DNA from: Pedobacter glucosidilyticus DSM 23534
Lineage (GTDB): Bacteria; Bacteroidota; Bacteroidia; Sphingobacteriales; Sphingobacteriaceae
Length of the DNA stretch: 64,000 nt
Direction: 5' to 3'
NCBI RefSeq assembly: GCF_000425145.1
Contig: NZ_AULF01000022.1
Location: 1 to 64,000 of the forward strand
Shown piece by piece: positions 17,949 through 26,729 of this stretch. How positions within the stretch are numbered: position 1 is the stretch's first letter; each line of letters starts with the position of its first letter. A program made the position numbers and the translations under genes. The notes below the pieces were generated by a model. The model did no database searches. It was not told the origin of the DNA and was given only the letters and a program-made list of their open reading frames with translations.

Positions 17949-18253
17949 TAACCTCTTAAAGAATTAGCTTTATTAGGGTCGATGGTTTTTACCCTTTTAA
18001 AGAAGTTTAATATGATAACCAAACCAACGGCTACAGAAGCAGCAGCCAATACAATAACAAATAATGCAAAAAGCTGTCCGTTGTTATTGATAACGTCGTA
18101 TTTAGCAAAAGCTACGAGATTTAGAATGGAGGCATTTATCATTAGTTCTATACCGATTAGAACTTGTATAGCATTCTTTCTAGTGATAACTGCGTAGATA
18201 CCCAAACAAAATAAAACAGCTGCAATAAATAGAAAATGCTGCAAACTAATCAT
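17948..18253 (-). CDS. nuoK: NADH-quinone oxidoreductase subunit K
   Basis: A 101-residue, three-helix membrane subunit of complex I of standard size. The segment AIQVLIGIELMINASILNLVAF carries the first conserved membrane glutamate (IGIELM). It overlaps nuoJ by eight bases and nuoL by one. It belongs to the proton-translocating membrane arm next to NuoJ. Confidence 0.96.
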   Translation of the reverse strand: MISLQHFLFIAAVLFCLGIYAVITRKNAIQVLIGIELMINASILNLVAFAKYDVINNNGQLFALFVIVLAAASVAVGLVIILNFFKRVKTIDPNKANSLRG

Positions 18254-18788
18254 TGTTAGGCTCCTTTCTTGCTAAATGAGCAGCACCTACCAAAGTCATC
18301 ATCAGTAAAATAGAAATCAACTCGAAAGGCAATAAAAACCTCCCCATAATGTTAACACCAATATTGTGAACATTACTGGTTTGTGCTTTTTCTATCAATA
18401 GTTTATTTGATTTTATCCAATCTAATTGCTCAAAATCAGCTAATAAAATGGCGTATATTAAAATAACTAATAAAGCAATAGTAATTATAGTGGCTGGAAT
18501 TCTGTTGGCAGATAGTGCTTCTTTCTTTAGGTTCACAATATTGTCTAAAGAATCTTTTGAGGAAAGCATAAAAACAAATAAGAGCATAACCAACACACCG
18601 CCAACGTAAATAACAATTTGGGTTAAAGCCACAAAATCTGCTAAGGCAAAAACATATAATCCTGCTACACTTAACAGCGTAACAAAAAACATAAAAACAG
18701 AACGCACCAAGTTTTGACTAGCTACTACATAAACGCCACTTAAAATGGCTATCGCTGCAAAAACGTAAAATACTATCTGTTCTACCAT
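18246..18788 (-). CDS. nuoJ: NADH-quinone oxidoreductase subunit J
   Basis: A 180-residue five-helix membrane subunit of complex I. The core VVASQNLVRSVFMFF and FVALTQIVIYVGGVLVMLLFVFML are diagnostic. The tail runs into nuoK by eight bases. It is preceded by a 49-base gap after nuoI, the largest internal gap in this cluster, but no terminator is seen there. Confidence 0.96.
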   Translation of the reverse strand: MVEQIVFYVFAAIAILSGVYVVASQNLVRSVFMFFVTLLSVAGLYVFALADFVALTQIVIYVGGVLVMLLFVFMLSSKDSLDNIVNLKKEALSANRIPATIITIALLVILIYAILLADFEQLDWIKSNKLLIEKAQTSNVHNIGVNIMGRFLLPFELISILLMMTLVGAAHLARKEPNND

Positions 18789-18837
18789 ATTATATTTTTC
18801 TGATGGATGACTTTACCGTCAAACAAAAGAAATGTGT

Positions 18838-19422
18838 TTATTCTTTATTATCCTGCTTAAGTGCTGCTAATTTAGCTGCTTGACGCTCTGCCAATTGTTG
18901 TTCTAATGCCTGTCTTTTTTCTTCTGCTTCGGCCTCTGTCATATTCGCAAATTTATAATTCAAATCAGAAATATGAGGCACACTTCTATCATATTCGCTT
19001 GTCATGGTGATACATTCTGTAGGGCAAACTGTAGTGCATAAACCGCAATACATACACTTAGCCATATCTATATCAAACTTTGGCGCATATAATCTTTTTA
19101 CAGAGCCATCGGATGTTTTTCCTATAGCTTCTGTGGCTTTAATAGATTCTATATCGATACAATTAACAGGACATATTTTTGCGCATAAATCGCATACAAT
19201 ACAGTCATCAATTTCTACATGTAGTTGATACCTACCCACTTCTGGTACAGGTATAGTTTCTTTTGGATATTGAACGGTTACTATGCCTTCTGTTTGATCA
19301 AAATATCCGCTTTCTTCTACAGATTTTATTTTCTTATCCGCTTTAGCGTTAAAAAAATGCTTGATGGTTAAGGTTAACCCTTTCCATGCTGTAGTAAATC
19401 CGTTTAAAGCTTCTTTTATCAT
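18838..19422 (-). CDS. nuoI: NADH-quinone oxidoreductase subunit I (two [4Fe-4S])
   Basis: A 194-residue ferredoxin-like subunit that carries electrons toward the quinone site. Two Cys motifs are complete: C74, C77, C80, C84 and C123, C126, C129, C133 (each CxxCxxCxxxCP), binding clusters N6a and N6b. The C-terminus is an added charged Glu/Gln/Ala-rich helix (from about residue 160), longer than in E. coli. Only one base separates it from the nuoH stop. Confidence 0.97.
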   Translation of the reverse strand: MIKEALNGFTTAWKGLTLTIKHFFNAKADKKIKSVEESGYFDQTEGIVTVQYPKETIPVPEVGRYQLHVEIDDCIVCDLCAKICPVNCIDIESIKATEAIGKTSDGSVKRLYAPKFDIDMAKCMYCGLCTTVCPTECITMTSEYDRSVPHISDLNYKFANMTEAEAEEKRQALEQQLAERQAAKLAALKQDNKE

Positions 19423-19423
19423 A

Positions 19424-20494
19424 TTAAAACAACAACAGCCTCCATAACCCTGAAATAACTAAACATGCAAACGCTAAAGGCGTAAGTACTTTCCAACATA
19501 AGCTCATCAATTGGTCTACCCGTAAACGTGGTAAAGTCCACCTGATCCACATTTGAGCAGCAACTATAAGCAAGCTTTTTATCAACACCCAAAATATGCC
19601 CCAAAACATACCAGTGGTGTAGTCTGCTAGCTTTAAGCTCCCGATATTGGGTAAAGGCGTATTCCAAGCGCCTAAAAATAAGGTTACACCAAACATGGCC
19701 ACTAAAAACATCATGGCGTACTCTGCTAAGAAAATAAAGGCAAACCTTAATCCGGTGTATTCTGTATGGAAGCCTCCAATTAATTCAGATTCCGCCTCCG
19801 GAATATCAAAAGGTGCTCTGTTACACTCGGCCAATGAAGCTATAAAGTAAATGATATAAGCGATGATTAAATGTGGTGCTTGAAAGATATTCCATGCTAA
19901 TATGCCACCAATATCTTTAACATCCCAAAAACCAAAAAATCTTATTTCTTGTTGAGCTAAAATGCCTTGATTTAAACCAATAAGTTGCAAATCTAGCGTC
20001 TGAGCTATCATTACCGCAGCTATAATAGCGAAGCCAATGGGAATCTCGTAAGAAACTATTTGAGCTACAGAACGTACCGCACCAATTAAACTGTATTTAT
20101 TGTTTGAACCCCAGCCAGCCATTAAAATCCCTAAAGCTTCTACAGAAATGATAGCAAAAACGTAAAAAACACCCAAATTCATACTTACAGGTGTTAAACC
20201 GGGTGCCCAAGGTAAAGCGGCAAAGCCTAAATAAACAGCAACAAATATGATGACAGGTGCTAAAGTAAAAAGTACTTTATCTGCAACTGTAGGAACTATA
20301 AATTCTTTTTGAATAAGCTTTAGAATATCGGCAATGGTTTGCATCCAACCAAACTTACCTACTTCCATTGGACCAAGTCTATCTTGAATAAAAGCCGATA
20401 TTTTCCTTTCTGCATAAACGCCAAATAGAGAAAACACTGCAATAAATGCAAAAATGAGGCTTGCGGTAAGTATATAGAGGATGTAAAAGTCCAA
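19424..20494 (-). CDS. nuoH: NADH-quinone oxidoreductase subunit H
   Basis: A 356-residue membrane subunit at the joint of the peripheral and membrane arms, forming the quinone chamber. The signatures AERKISAFIQDRLGPMEVG and ECNRAPFDIPEAESELIGGFHTEY are intact. In a full nuo operon NuoG precedes it; here the next upstream gene is murI, so this cluster starts at nuoH. The genes for NuoA-G, including the NADH-oxidising module, must lie elsewhere or be absent. Confidence 0.97.
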   Translation of the reverse strand: MDFYILYILTASLIFAFIAVFSLFGVYAERKISAFIQDRLGPMEVGKFGWMQTIADILKLIQKEFIVPTVADKVLFTLAPVIIFVAVYLGFAALPWAPGLTPVSMNLGVFYVFAIISVEALGILMAGWGSNNKYSLIGAVRSVAQIVSYEIPIGFAIIAAVMIAQTLDLQLIGLNQGILAQQEIRFFGFWDVKDIGGILAWNIFQAPHLIIAYIIYFIASLAECNRAPFDIPEAESELIGGFHTEYTGLRFAFIFLAEYAMMFLVAMFGVTLFLGAWNTPLPNIGSLKLADYTTGMFWGIFWVLIKSLLIVAAQMWIRWTLPRLRVDQLMSLCWKVLTPLAFACLVISGLWRLLLF

Positions 20495-20522
20495 TCTTAA
20501 ACAGCTTAGTTTATTAAGATTG

Positions 20523-20530
20523 CAAACTTA
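20523..20530 (-). promoter_or_regulatory. -7 element (TAAGTTTG) for the nuoH-N operon
   Basis: The reverse strand reads TAAGTTTG, a perfect TAnnTTTG, 28 bases upstream of the nuoH start in the 78-base gap after murI. No convincing -33 is visible. If real, it supports nuoH as the first gene of an independent transcript. Confidence 0.45.
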
Positions 20531-20572
20531 ATGATTTAGATTCTAAAATGCCCCTAAGAATAATAAAATAGC

Positions 20573-21385
20573 TTATTTATCCCAGATATTTTTTTGAACG
20601 AGGTTAATCTTATCACCAAAAAATAATTTGGTACTCTGTTCAAAAGATGGTGTTTTATCAGAAACATAAAACTCATCTTTGGGCAACTCTTCAGTAGGAT
20701 TGATAAGATTTAGTACTTCTAACTGCCTTTTAACATCATCAGCTACAATATCTGCTGTACTTAAGACCTCAACTTTTTCGTGATAATATGCTTCTATTTC
20801 CTTTTTTATTAATGGATAATGGGTACAAGCTAAAATAAGCGAATCTATTTTTTTAAGCTTTGGCGATGATAAATAAGAGTTGATGATGGTTTGACTGATG
20901 TTATTCTCGAAAAATCCTTCCTCTATCATAGGCGCTAATAAAGGCGTAGCTAAAGATTTAACTTCAACAGTAGGTTTTGCTTGTTGAATTTTTAAGGCAT
21001 AAACATTAGAACGTATGGTAGCTTTGGTGGCTATTACCCCAACTTTTTTGTATTCATGATGATTCACGATATAATCAACAACTGGGTCTATCACATTAAA
21101 AATGGGTAACTCTTCTCCTAAAAAATCTTTTAAATCCTGATAACCCAAAGAGGACGCTGTATTGCAAGCTATAACAATTACTTTACAACCTTTTTCTTGC
21201 AAAAACTTGCCAATTTTAAGACTGTAGTATTTTATAGCTTCCGGAGATTTATCGCCGTAAGGCATGTGTGCAGTATCTCCAAAATAAATAATTTTTTCAT
21301 GCGGAAGTACTTTTCTGATAGCACTAGCTACTGTTAGCCCACCAATGCCAGAATCAAAAATACCTATGGGTTGTGTTTTTTTCAT
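20573..21385 (-). CDS. murI: Glutamate racemase
   Basis: A 270-residue cofactor-independent racemase making D-glutamate for peptidoglycan. The two catalytic cysteines are visible: C74 in ACNTASS and C187 in ACTHYPL, with GIFDSGIGGLTVA at the N-terminus and YFGDTAHMPYG. It sits downstream of the BamA/Skp block, but a terminator separates it from the OmpH genes, so it probably has its own promoter. Confidence 0.97.
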   Translation of the reverse strand: MKKTQPIGIFDSGIGGLTVASAIRKVLPHEKIIYFGDTAHMPYGDKSPEAIKYYSLKIGKFLQEKGCKVIVIACNTASSLGYQDLKDFLGEELPIFNVIDPVVDYIVNHHEYKKVGVIATKATIRSNVYALKIQQAKPTVEVKSLATPLLAPMIEEGFFENNISQTIINSYLSSPKLKKIDSLILACTHYPLIKKEIEAYYHEKVEVLSTADIVADDVKRQLEVLNLINPTEELPKDEFYVSDKTPSFEQSTKLFFGDKINLVQKNIWDK

Positions 21386-21409
21386 GTAATTGGTTACAAG
21401 CTACAAATA

Positions 21410-21450
21410 AAATAAAAAAATGCGAAGCCTTATAAATTGGCTTCGCATTT
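21410..21450 (-). terminator. Terminator after the OmpH/BamA/UppS block
   Basis: AAATGCGAAGCC (21418-21429) pairs perfectly with GGCTTCGCATTT (21439-21450). On the reverse strand it is followed by TTTTTATTTTATTTG. It lies just past the distal OmpH gene. Confidence 0.9.
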
Positions 21451-21477
21451 AGACGTTTTACAGTGCTTAAAGCAATA

Positions 21478-21990
21478 TTATTTTAAACCTAATTTTGTTT
21501 TAACATCTGCAATGATATTGATACCACCATCAAAGTAAACAATACCTGGTTGGGTTGTATCAAAAACATAAGCATAACCTTTTTCTTTAGCTACCGCTTT
21601 TACAGCATCTTCTGCTTTTTTAAGAATTGGATCGTATAACTCACCTCTTTTTTTCTCAAAATTTTCGCCGGCTTTTTGTTGAAACTCTTGAATTCTTTTC
21701 TCTAAGTCTTGAATTTCTTTAATTTTCATCTCTTTCATAGCATCGCTTAAAGTTTTTTCTTTAGATTGATAATCTTGAACTTTAGCTTGATACTCTGAAT
21801 ACATTGTTTTACCGTCTGTATCTAAGGTGGTTTTATACGTTTCTAATTGTTTGTCTGCTGTTGCTACTTCTGGCATAGCTTTAATAAGCTCTGCGGAATT
21901 GATATAAGCAATTTTCTGTTGTGCATTAGCCACATTCCCAGCAAAAAATAAACATCCTGCTACTAACGCAATCTTAAATAATCTTTTCAT
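21478..21990 (-). CDS. OmpH/Skp-family periplasmic chaperone (copy 1)
   Basis: A 170-residue Skp-like holdase: signal peptide (1-23, ending ANAQ), then a mostly helical body rich in Lys, Glu and Gln that forms the tentacle coiled coils. The typical start QQKIAYINSAELIKAMPEVATADKQL and end VFDTTQPGIVYFDGG...IIADVKTKLGL are present. It escorts unfolded outer-membrane proteins to BamA. A second Skp paralogue follows upstream at a 44-base gap, and bamA lies directly before that, a common Bacteroidota arrangement. Confidence 0.93.
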   Translation of the reverse strand: MKRLFKIALVAGCLFFAGNVANAQQKIAYINSAELIKAMPEVATADKQLETYKTTLDTDGKTMYSEYQAKVQDYQSKEKTLSDAMKEMKIKEIQDLEKRIQEFQQKAGENFEKKRGELYDPILKKAEDAVKAVAKEKGYAYVFDTTQPGIVYFDGGINIIADVKTKLGLK

Positions 21991-22034
21991 TTCTATTTGT
22001 ATTTTTTGTTTTTACGAGTTTATAATAAATTTTC

Positions 22035-22559
22035 CTATTTAGCAAATGAACCTGGCTTATATCCTAATCTTGTTATAATATCATTACTTCGATCAAAATT
22101 GGGCCTAGCAAAAAGCATGGTTACAGAAGCTTTGTCTAATATCATATCTAATCCTTCCCTGGCTGCATATTCTTCAATTGCTTTTCCTATTTTTTCTTGA
22201 ATGGGTTTGATTAATTTTAATCTTTGTTGATAAAGCTCTCCTTCAAAGCCAAAGCGTTTTTGCTGTAGCTCTGTAGCTTCTTGTTCTTTTGCTTTGATTT
22301 CTTCTTCTCGCTTGTTACGCATTTCATCGGTTAATAAAACCTGATCTGCTAAATAAGCTTTATTTAAGGTTTCTACTTCCTGAAACTTTTTATCAATTTC
22401 TTTTTGCCACTGTTCTGATAAACCATCAAGCTGTTTTTGTGCCGATGAATACTCTGGAACATGTTTTAATATATAGTCTGAATTTACATAAGCTAAACGT
22501 TGTGCAAAAGCTCCAACGCTACTTATAACGATTAATAAAACAGATATTATATATCTCAT
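22035..22559 (-). CDS. OmpH/Skp-family periplasmic chaperone (copy 2)
   Basis: A 174-residue Skp-like protein with signal peptide (1-19, ending AFAQ) and a coiled-coil body. RLAYVNSDYILKHVPEYSSAQKQL matches the family N-terminus, and the C-terminal MILDKASVTMLFA is the conserved strand pair. It diverges clearly from copy 1, so this is an old duplication rather than a recent one. It starts eight bases after the bamA stop and is very likely translated from the bamA transcript. Confidence 0.92.
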   Translation of the reverse strand: MRYIISVLLIVISSVGAFAQRLAYVNSDYILKHVPEYSSAQKQLDGLSEQWQKEIDKKFQEVETLNKAYLADQVLLTDEMRNKREEEIKAKEQEATELQQKRFGFEGELYQQRLKLIKPIQEKIGKAIEEYAAREGLDMILDKASVTMLFARPNFDRSNDIITRLGYKPGSFAK

Positions 22560-22567
22560 GATTTTAA

Positions 22568-25090
22568 TTAGTTAAATCCTCCTAATTGTTGTGCTATACT
22601 AAAGTGAAATTGCCCTTTATTTGCTTCGCTATTTCCAATGATTCTATCAAAACCGTAACCATAATCTATACCCAATAAACCAAATATAGGTAAGAATATT
22701 CTGGCACCAACACCTACAGATCTTTTTACGTTAAATGGATTAAAGTCTGCAAATCTATTCCAAGTGTTACCACCCTCCATAAATGCTAAGGCAAAAACCT
22801 GAGCAGATTCGCTTAAAGTAATAGGATGTCTTAACTCTAACACATATTTATTAAAAATAGGGCTACCAGCGGTTGTTACAGCCCCTTCTGGTACTACCGA
22901 GTTATTGGCATAACCTCTTAAGCCGATAACTTCAGACCCTTGTAAAAAGTCGAAGCCTTGTAAACCATCTCCACCCAATCTAAACCTTCCGAATGGTGCT
23001 TGCCCAACTGCTTTGTTATAAAAGCCAATGAAACCAAATTGTGCTTGTGCTTTTAATATCATTTTACCATAAACTCTTTGGAAAAATTGAGACTCGAACT
23101 TCCACTTGTGGTATTCTGTAAATTTATATTTATCTGAAGTAGCTAAGTTATCGTAATTTTTACCGTTAAAAGATGAGTAAGGTAAAGTAGCTTGTACAGT
23201 AAATTTAATATTTGAACCTGATGTTGGGAATATAGGTGCATCGATAGAGTTTCTGCTGAAAACTTGCGACAAACTTAAATCGTAAGAATCTCCGTTTTCA
23301 AACAAATAACCTGCATAGTTCTTTAATTTAAATTGTTGTAAGTTGGCAGAATAATCTACCCTAAAGAAGTCATCTGGCCATTTCAACTGCTTACCTAAAC
23401 TAAATGTTAAACCATTTAGACGTATTTTTTGCTGAATTGGGTTAGAATTAGCTAAACCATTACTTTGTAAAGATGTAAATGCACTTATACCAAAATAAAT
23501 AGGTTTTTTACCTCCAAACCAAGGCTCAGAAAATGAGAAACTGTAGGATTGGTAAAATTTACCATTGGTTTGCCCTCTAATGCTTAGTTTTTGCCCATCT
23601 CCTTTTGGTAATGGTTTATAAGCTTTTAAATTGAATAAATTCTTTGCCGAGAAGTTATTGAAAGTTAAACCCAAGGTACCAACTACCCTGCCACCGCCAA
23701 AACCTCCAGAAAGTTCTATCTGGTCTGATGGTTTTTCTACTACTGTATATTGGATATCTACTGTACCATCTGCCGGGTTAGGTATTGGCTTAATATCTAC
23801 TTTTTGCTCATCAAAATTACCTAATTGAGTAATTTGTCTTTGCGAACGAATTAATGCGTCTTTAGAAAATTTCTGACCAGGTTTTGTTCTAATCTCTCTT
23901 AAAACTACTTGGTCATTGGTAAGCTCATTACCTTTTAAAATAATTTTATTGATGGTATACTGCGGACCTTCAAATATTCTGATTTCCAAGTCAATGGTAT
24001 CATTATAGATTTTTGTTTGTACCGGGTCTACGTTAAAAGTTAAGTAACCATCATTTAAATAAAGAGAAGAAACATCATCACTATTAGGGCTAGAACGTAA
24101 AGTTTTTTCTAATTTTTCTTCGCTAAAAACTTCTCCTTTTTCAATTTTTAAAACTTGTTTTAAAACAGATGTAGGATACTTTGCATTACCCACAAAAGTT
24201 ATATCCCCAAAATAATATTTAGGTCCTTCGTGTACCTTCATGTCTATATTGATAGACTTTTTATTGTGCGGATAAATGGTATCAGAAACGATTTCTGCTT
24301 CGCGATAACCTTTTTCTCGCATCTTGGCTACCAGCTTATCTTTATCTTCTTCGTACTTTTCCTGAATAAATTTACCAGAACCAAAAACTTTATACCATGC
24401 TTGTTCATGTGTTTTTTTCATGAATTTCTTAAGCTTAGCATCAGAAAATTCTTTATTACCTTCTATATTGATCGCATTTACTTTTACTTTATTATTCTTA
24501 TCAACTTTAACATTAACAATTTTACTATTAGCATCAGAAGTATCTGCTTTATAGGTAATATCTATTTCTGTATTGAGGTAACCTTTTTCAAAAAAGTGCT
24601 TTTTTATAATAGCATTAATGGTTTTATTTAAATTTTCATTAACTACTTTACTTTTTTGATTATTGAGCTTTTCTTGAATTTCTGTAGTTTCTGATTTTGT
24701 TAAACCGGATAATTTAATAGATGATACACGAGGTACTTCCACTAAATTAAGATCAAAATAAACAGAGTCTCCTTGAATTTTTGCTATAGAAAGTTCTATG
24801 TCTTCAAACAAACGCTGATCCCATAGGTTTTTTACTGCGGCAGAGGTAGCTTCACCTGGCACCATAATTCTATCGCCAACAGCCAATTTAGAAATGGTAA
24901 GCAAAACAGCGGTATCCAAGTAATTTACACCGTTGATTTTAATACCTGCAATAGTGTATTCTTTTGGATTAAGGTATCCTATTTCATCATCTGAGGCTTT
25001 TGGAGTGTTATTTCTTGAAGACGGACGTAGTTGTGCAAATCCAGAAAAACAAAGATTGATGAATATAATGGCTAAAAATAATTTCTTCAT
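22568..25090 (-). CDS. bamA: Outer-membrane assembly factor BamA
   Basis: An 840-residue Omp85 protein: signal peptide (1-19), five POTRA-like repeats through about residue 430, and a C-terminal 16-strand barrel. It inserts beta-barrels into the outer membrane, with Skp proteins from the same operon as escorts. Its VFALAFMEGGNTW and VGARIFLPIFGLLGIDYGYGFD segments mark the barrel, the latter near the C-terminal strands. Length is normal. No signal for Bam lipoproteins is seen nearby. Confidence 0.96.
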   Translation of the reverse strand: MKKLFLAIIFINLCFSGFAQLRPSSRNNTPKASDDEIGYLNPKEYTIAGIKINGVNYLDTAVLLTISKLAVGDRIMVPGEATSAAVKNLWDQRLFEDIELSIAKIQGDSVYFDLNLVEVPRVSSIKLSGLTKSETTEIQEKLNNQKSKVVNENLNKTINAIIKKHFFEKGYLNTEIDITYKADTSDANSKIVNVKVDKNNKVKVNAINIEGNKEFSDAKLKKFMKKTHEQAWYKVFGSGKFIQEKYEEDKDKLVAKMREKGYREAEIVSDTIYPHNKKSINIDMKVHEGPKYYFGDITFVGNAKYPTSVLKQVLKIEKGEVFSEEKLEKTLRSSPNSDDVSSLYLNDGYLTFNVDPVQTKIYNDTIDLEIRIFEGPQYTINKIILKGNELTNDQVVLREIRTKPGQKFSKDALIRSQRQITQLGNFDEQKVDIKPIPNPADGTVDIQYTVVEKPSDQIELSGGFGGGRVVGTLGLTFNNFSAKNLFNLKAYKPLPKGDGQKLSIRGQTNGKFYQSYSFSFSEPWFGGKKPIYFGISAFTSLQSNGLANSNPIQQKIRLNGLTFSLGKQLKWPDDFFRVDYSANLQQFKLKNYAGYLFENGDSYDLSLSQVFSRNSIDAPIFPTSGSNIKFTVQATLPYSSFNGKNYDNLATSDKYKFTEYHKWKFESQFFQRVYGKMILKAQAQFGFIGFYNKAVGQAPFGRFRLGGDGLQGFDFLQGSEVIGLRGYANNSVVPEGAVTTAGSPIFNKYVLELRHPITLSESAQVFALAFMEGGNTWNRFADFNPFNVKRSVGVGARIFLPIFGLLGIDYGYGFDRIIGNSEANKGQFHFSIAQQLGGFN

Positions 25091-25151
25091 TTATTTACGT
25101 ATCGTGGCTAAATTAACTTTATTCTTTGTTAAAATTTGTTAAAAGTAAAAT

Positions 25152-25892
25152 TTAGCTAATTTGTTCGCTTGTTAAACCGAACCTTCTTTCTCTTTGTTGA
25201 TAATTAAAAATGGCTTCAAATAGGTCTTCTCGCCTAAAATCTGGCCAAAGCTTGTTGGTAAAATATAATTCGGCGTAAGCCAATTGCCAAAGCAAATAAT
25301 TACTAATTCTATGTTCTCCGCTGGTTCTTATCATTAATTCTGGATCAGGTAATTGATGCGTAGAAAGATAAGATGAAAACAAAGCTTCTGTTATATCCTC
25401 TTCTTTTATATTACCTGCTACAACATCAGCAGCAATTTTTTTTGATGCTTGTGTAATTTCCCATCTAGAACTGTAAGATAACGCTAGGGTTAAGGTTAAA
25501 CGTGTATTACCAGCAGTTTTTTCCATAGCTTCTTTTAGTTCTTTATAACATCTTGATGGTAAAGCTTCTAAGTTTCCTATGGCATTCAATCTTACATTAT
25601 TTTCCATTAAGGTTTTAGTTTCTTTATTAATGGTACTTACCAAAAGCTCCATTAAAGCGGTAACTTCTAATTTTGGTCTGTTCCAGTTCTCAGTAGAAAA
25701 AGCATAAAGGGTTAGATTTTTTATACCCAACTCTGCTGCACCTTCTACGGTATCTCTAACGGCTAAAACACCATTTTTATGCCCAAATACTCTTAATTTC
25801 CCTTGCTCTTTTGCCCATCTACCGTTTCCATCCATAATGATGGCAACATGGTCTGGTAATTTAGAAACGTTAATTTGATTTCTGAAACTCAT
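25152..25892 (-). CDS. uppS: Isoprenyl transferase (undecaprenyl diphosphate synthase)
   Basis: A 246-residue cis-prenyltransferase that makes the C55 lipid carrier for peptidoglycan and surface polysaccharides. The catalytic Asp21 lies in IIMDGNGRWAKEQ, and the conserved C-terminal RTSGEHRISNYLLWQLAYAEL with the Mg/diphosphate site is intact. It sits between DUF6089 and bamA in the envelope block, as in related genomes. Confidence 0.97.
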   Translation of the reverse strand: MSFRNQINVSKLPDHVAIIMDGNGRWAKEQGKLRVFGHKNGVLAVRDTVEGAAELGIKNLTLYAFSTENWNRPKLEVTALMELLVSTINKETKTLMENNVRLNAIGNLEALPSRCYKELKEAMEKTAGNTRLTLTLALSYSSRWEITQASKKIAADVVAGNIKEEDITEALFSSYLSTHQLPDPELMIRTSGEHRISNYLLWQLAYAELYFTNKLWPDFRREDLFEAIFNYQQRERRFGLTSEQIS

Positions 25893-25914
25893 CTATTTGT
25901 GTAAGATATTTTAA

Positions 25915-26721
25915 CTAAAACAACGGACAATTTTGACGCACAAAGGTATAAGATAAGGTAATACCCGCAAATAGGAAAGTATCGTTTTTTCTAAAATCGC
26001 CTCTTTGTATACCTTTTACATCCGGGGTGGCAGGGTTACCTAACTTGTTTTGCCCTAGTGAACGGTCTGCAAGTGCGGCCCTATCGGTACCATAAGGTAT
26101 ATTTGGGTATCTCTGGCTCACATCATCTAAATAGTCTGTATTGGCTTTTCTAAAGCCAAACTCTGCTGCTAGATTAAGTTTCTCATTAATTCTATACTTT
26201 ACACCAGCTCCTAAAGGAATAGCTGTTGCAATTGTTTTATATGCTATATCTCCAGGCTGTCCTTCTGTATTGAATAATTTTAATTCAACTTCTCTTCCAT
26301 TTAAATTGGTTTTAGGATTAAAAGCAAATGCAGATACTCCAGTAAATATAAAAGGTGTAATTCTTGATTGACCAAAGTTAAAGCCGTAATCAAAGAAGTT
26401 AAATTCTACCAATAGACTTCCTTCGGTAATGTTTGAAAAAAAATTTAAATTTCTTTCCCGATCTTGTTCAAAGTTTGACTGAGCATCATTTGCACTGATT
26501 CTTCCACTCAGGATTGAAAACTTTAAAGACCAGTAACCATCAAAATTTCTTTTTACCGAGCCACCTAAACCCAAGTTATTAAATTTATAAAATTTATGTT
26601 GATTTAAGTCTCCTTGATAGGCCATACCCCCGGCACTTATTCCTAGCTCCCAAGTTTGAGAGAAAAGCTTAAAAGTACTTATTCCGTAAAGAAAAAATGT
26701 AAGCCAAAAGGATTTAATCAT
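25915..26721 (-). CDS. DUF6089 outer-membrane beta-barrel protein
   Basis: A 268-residue exported beta-barrel-like protein: signal peptide (1-22) then alternating hydrophobic strands (WELGISAGGMAYQGDLN, GLGGSVKRNFDGYWSLKFSI, PFIFTGVSAFAFNPKT), ending TLSYTFVRQNCPLF. The wording and position before uppS fit the DUF6089 family of Bacteroidota, whose function is unknown. It starts eight bases after nadK and is presumably co-transcribed with bamA and the Skp genes, suggesting an envelope role. Confidence 0.8.
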   Translation of the reverse strand: MIKSFWLTFFLYGISTFKLFSQTWELGISAGGMAYQGDLNQHKFYKFNNLGLGGSVKRNFDGYWSLKFSILSGRISANDAQSNFEQDRERNLNFFSNITEGSLLVEFNFFDYGFNFGQSRITPFIFTGVSAFAFNPKTNLNGREVELKLFNTEGQPGDIAYKTIATAIPLGAGVKYRINEKLNLAAEFGFRKANTDYLDDVSQRYPNIPYGTDRAALADRSLGQNKLGNPATPDVKGIQRGDFRKNDTFLFAGITLSYTFVRQNCPLF

Positions 26722-26729
26722 TTAAAGAT

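Noticed and set aside
24230-24631. 133-codon forward frame inside bamA
   Set aside because: Antisense shadow; the Phe/Ile-rich product reflects the Lys/Asp-rich POTRA code on the other strand.
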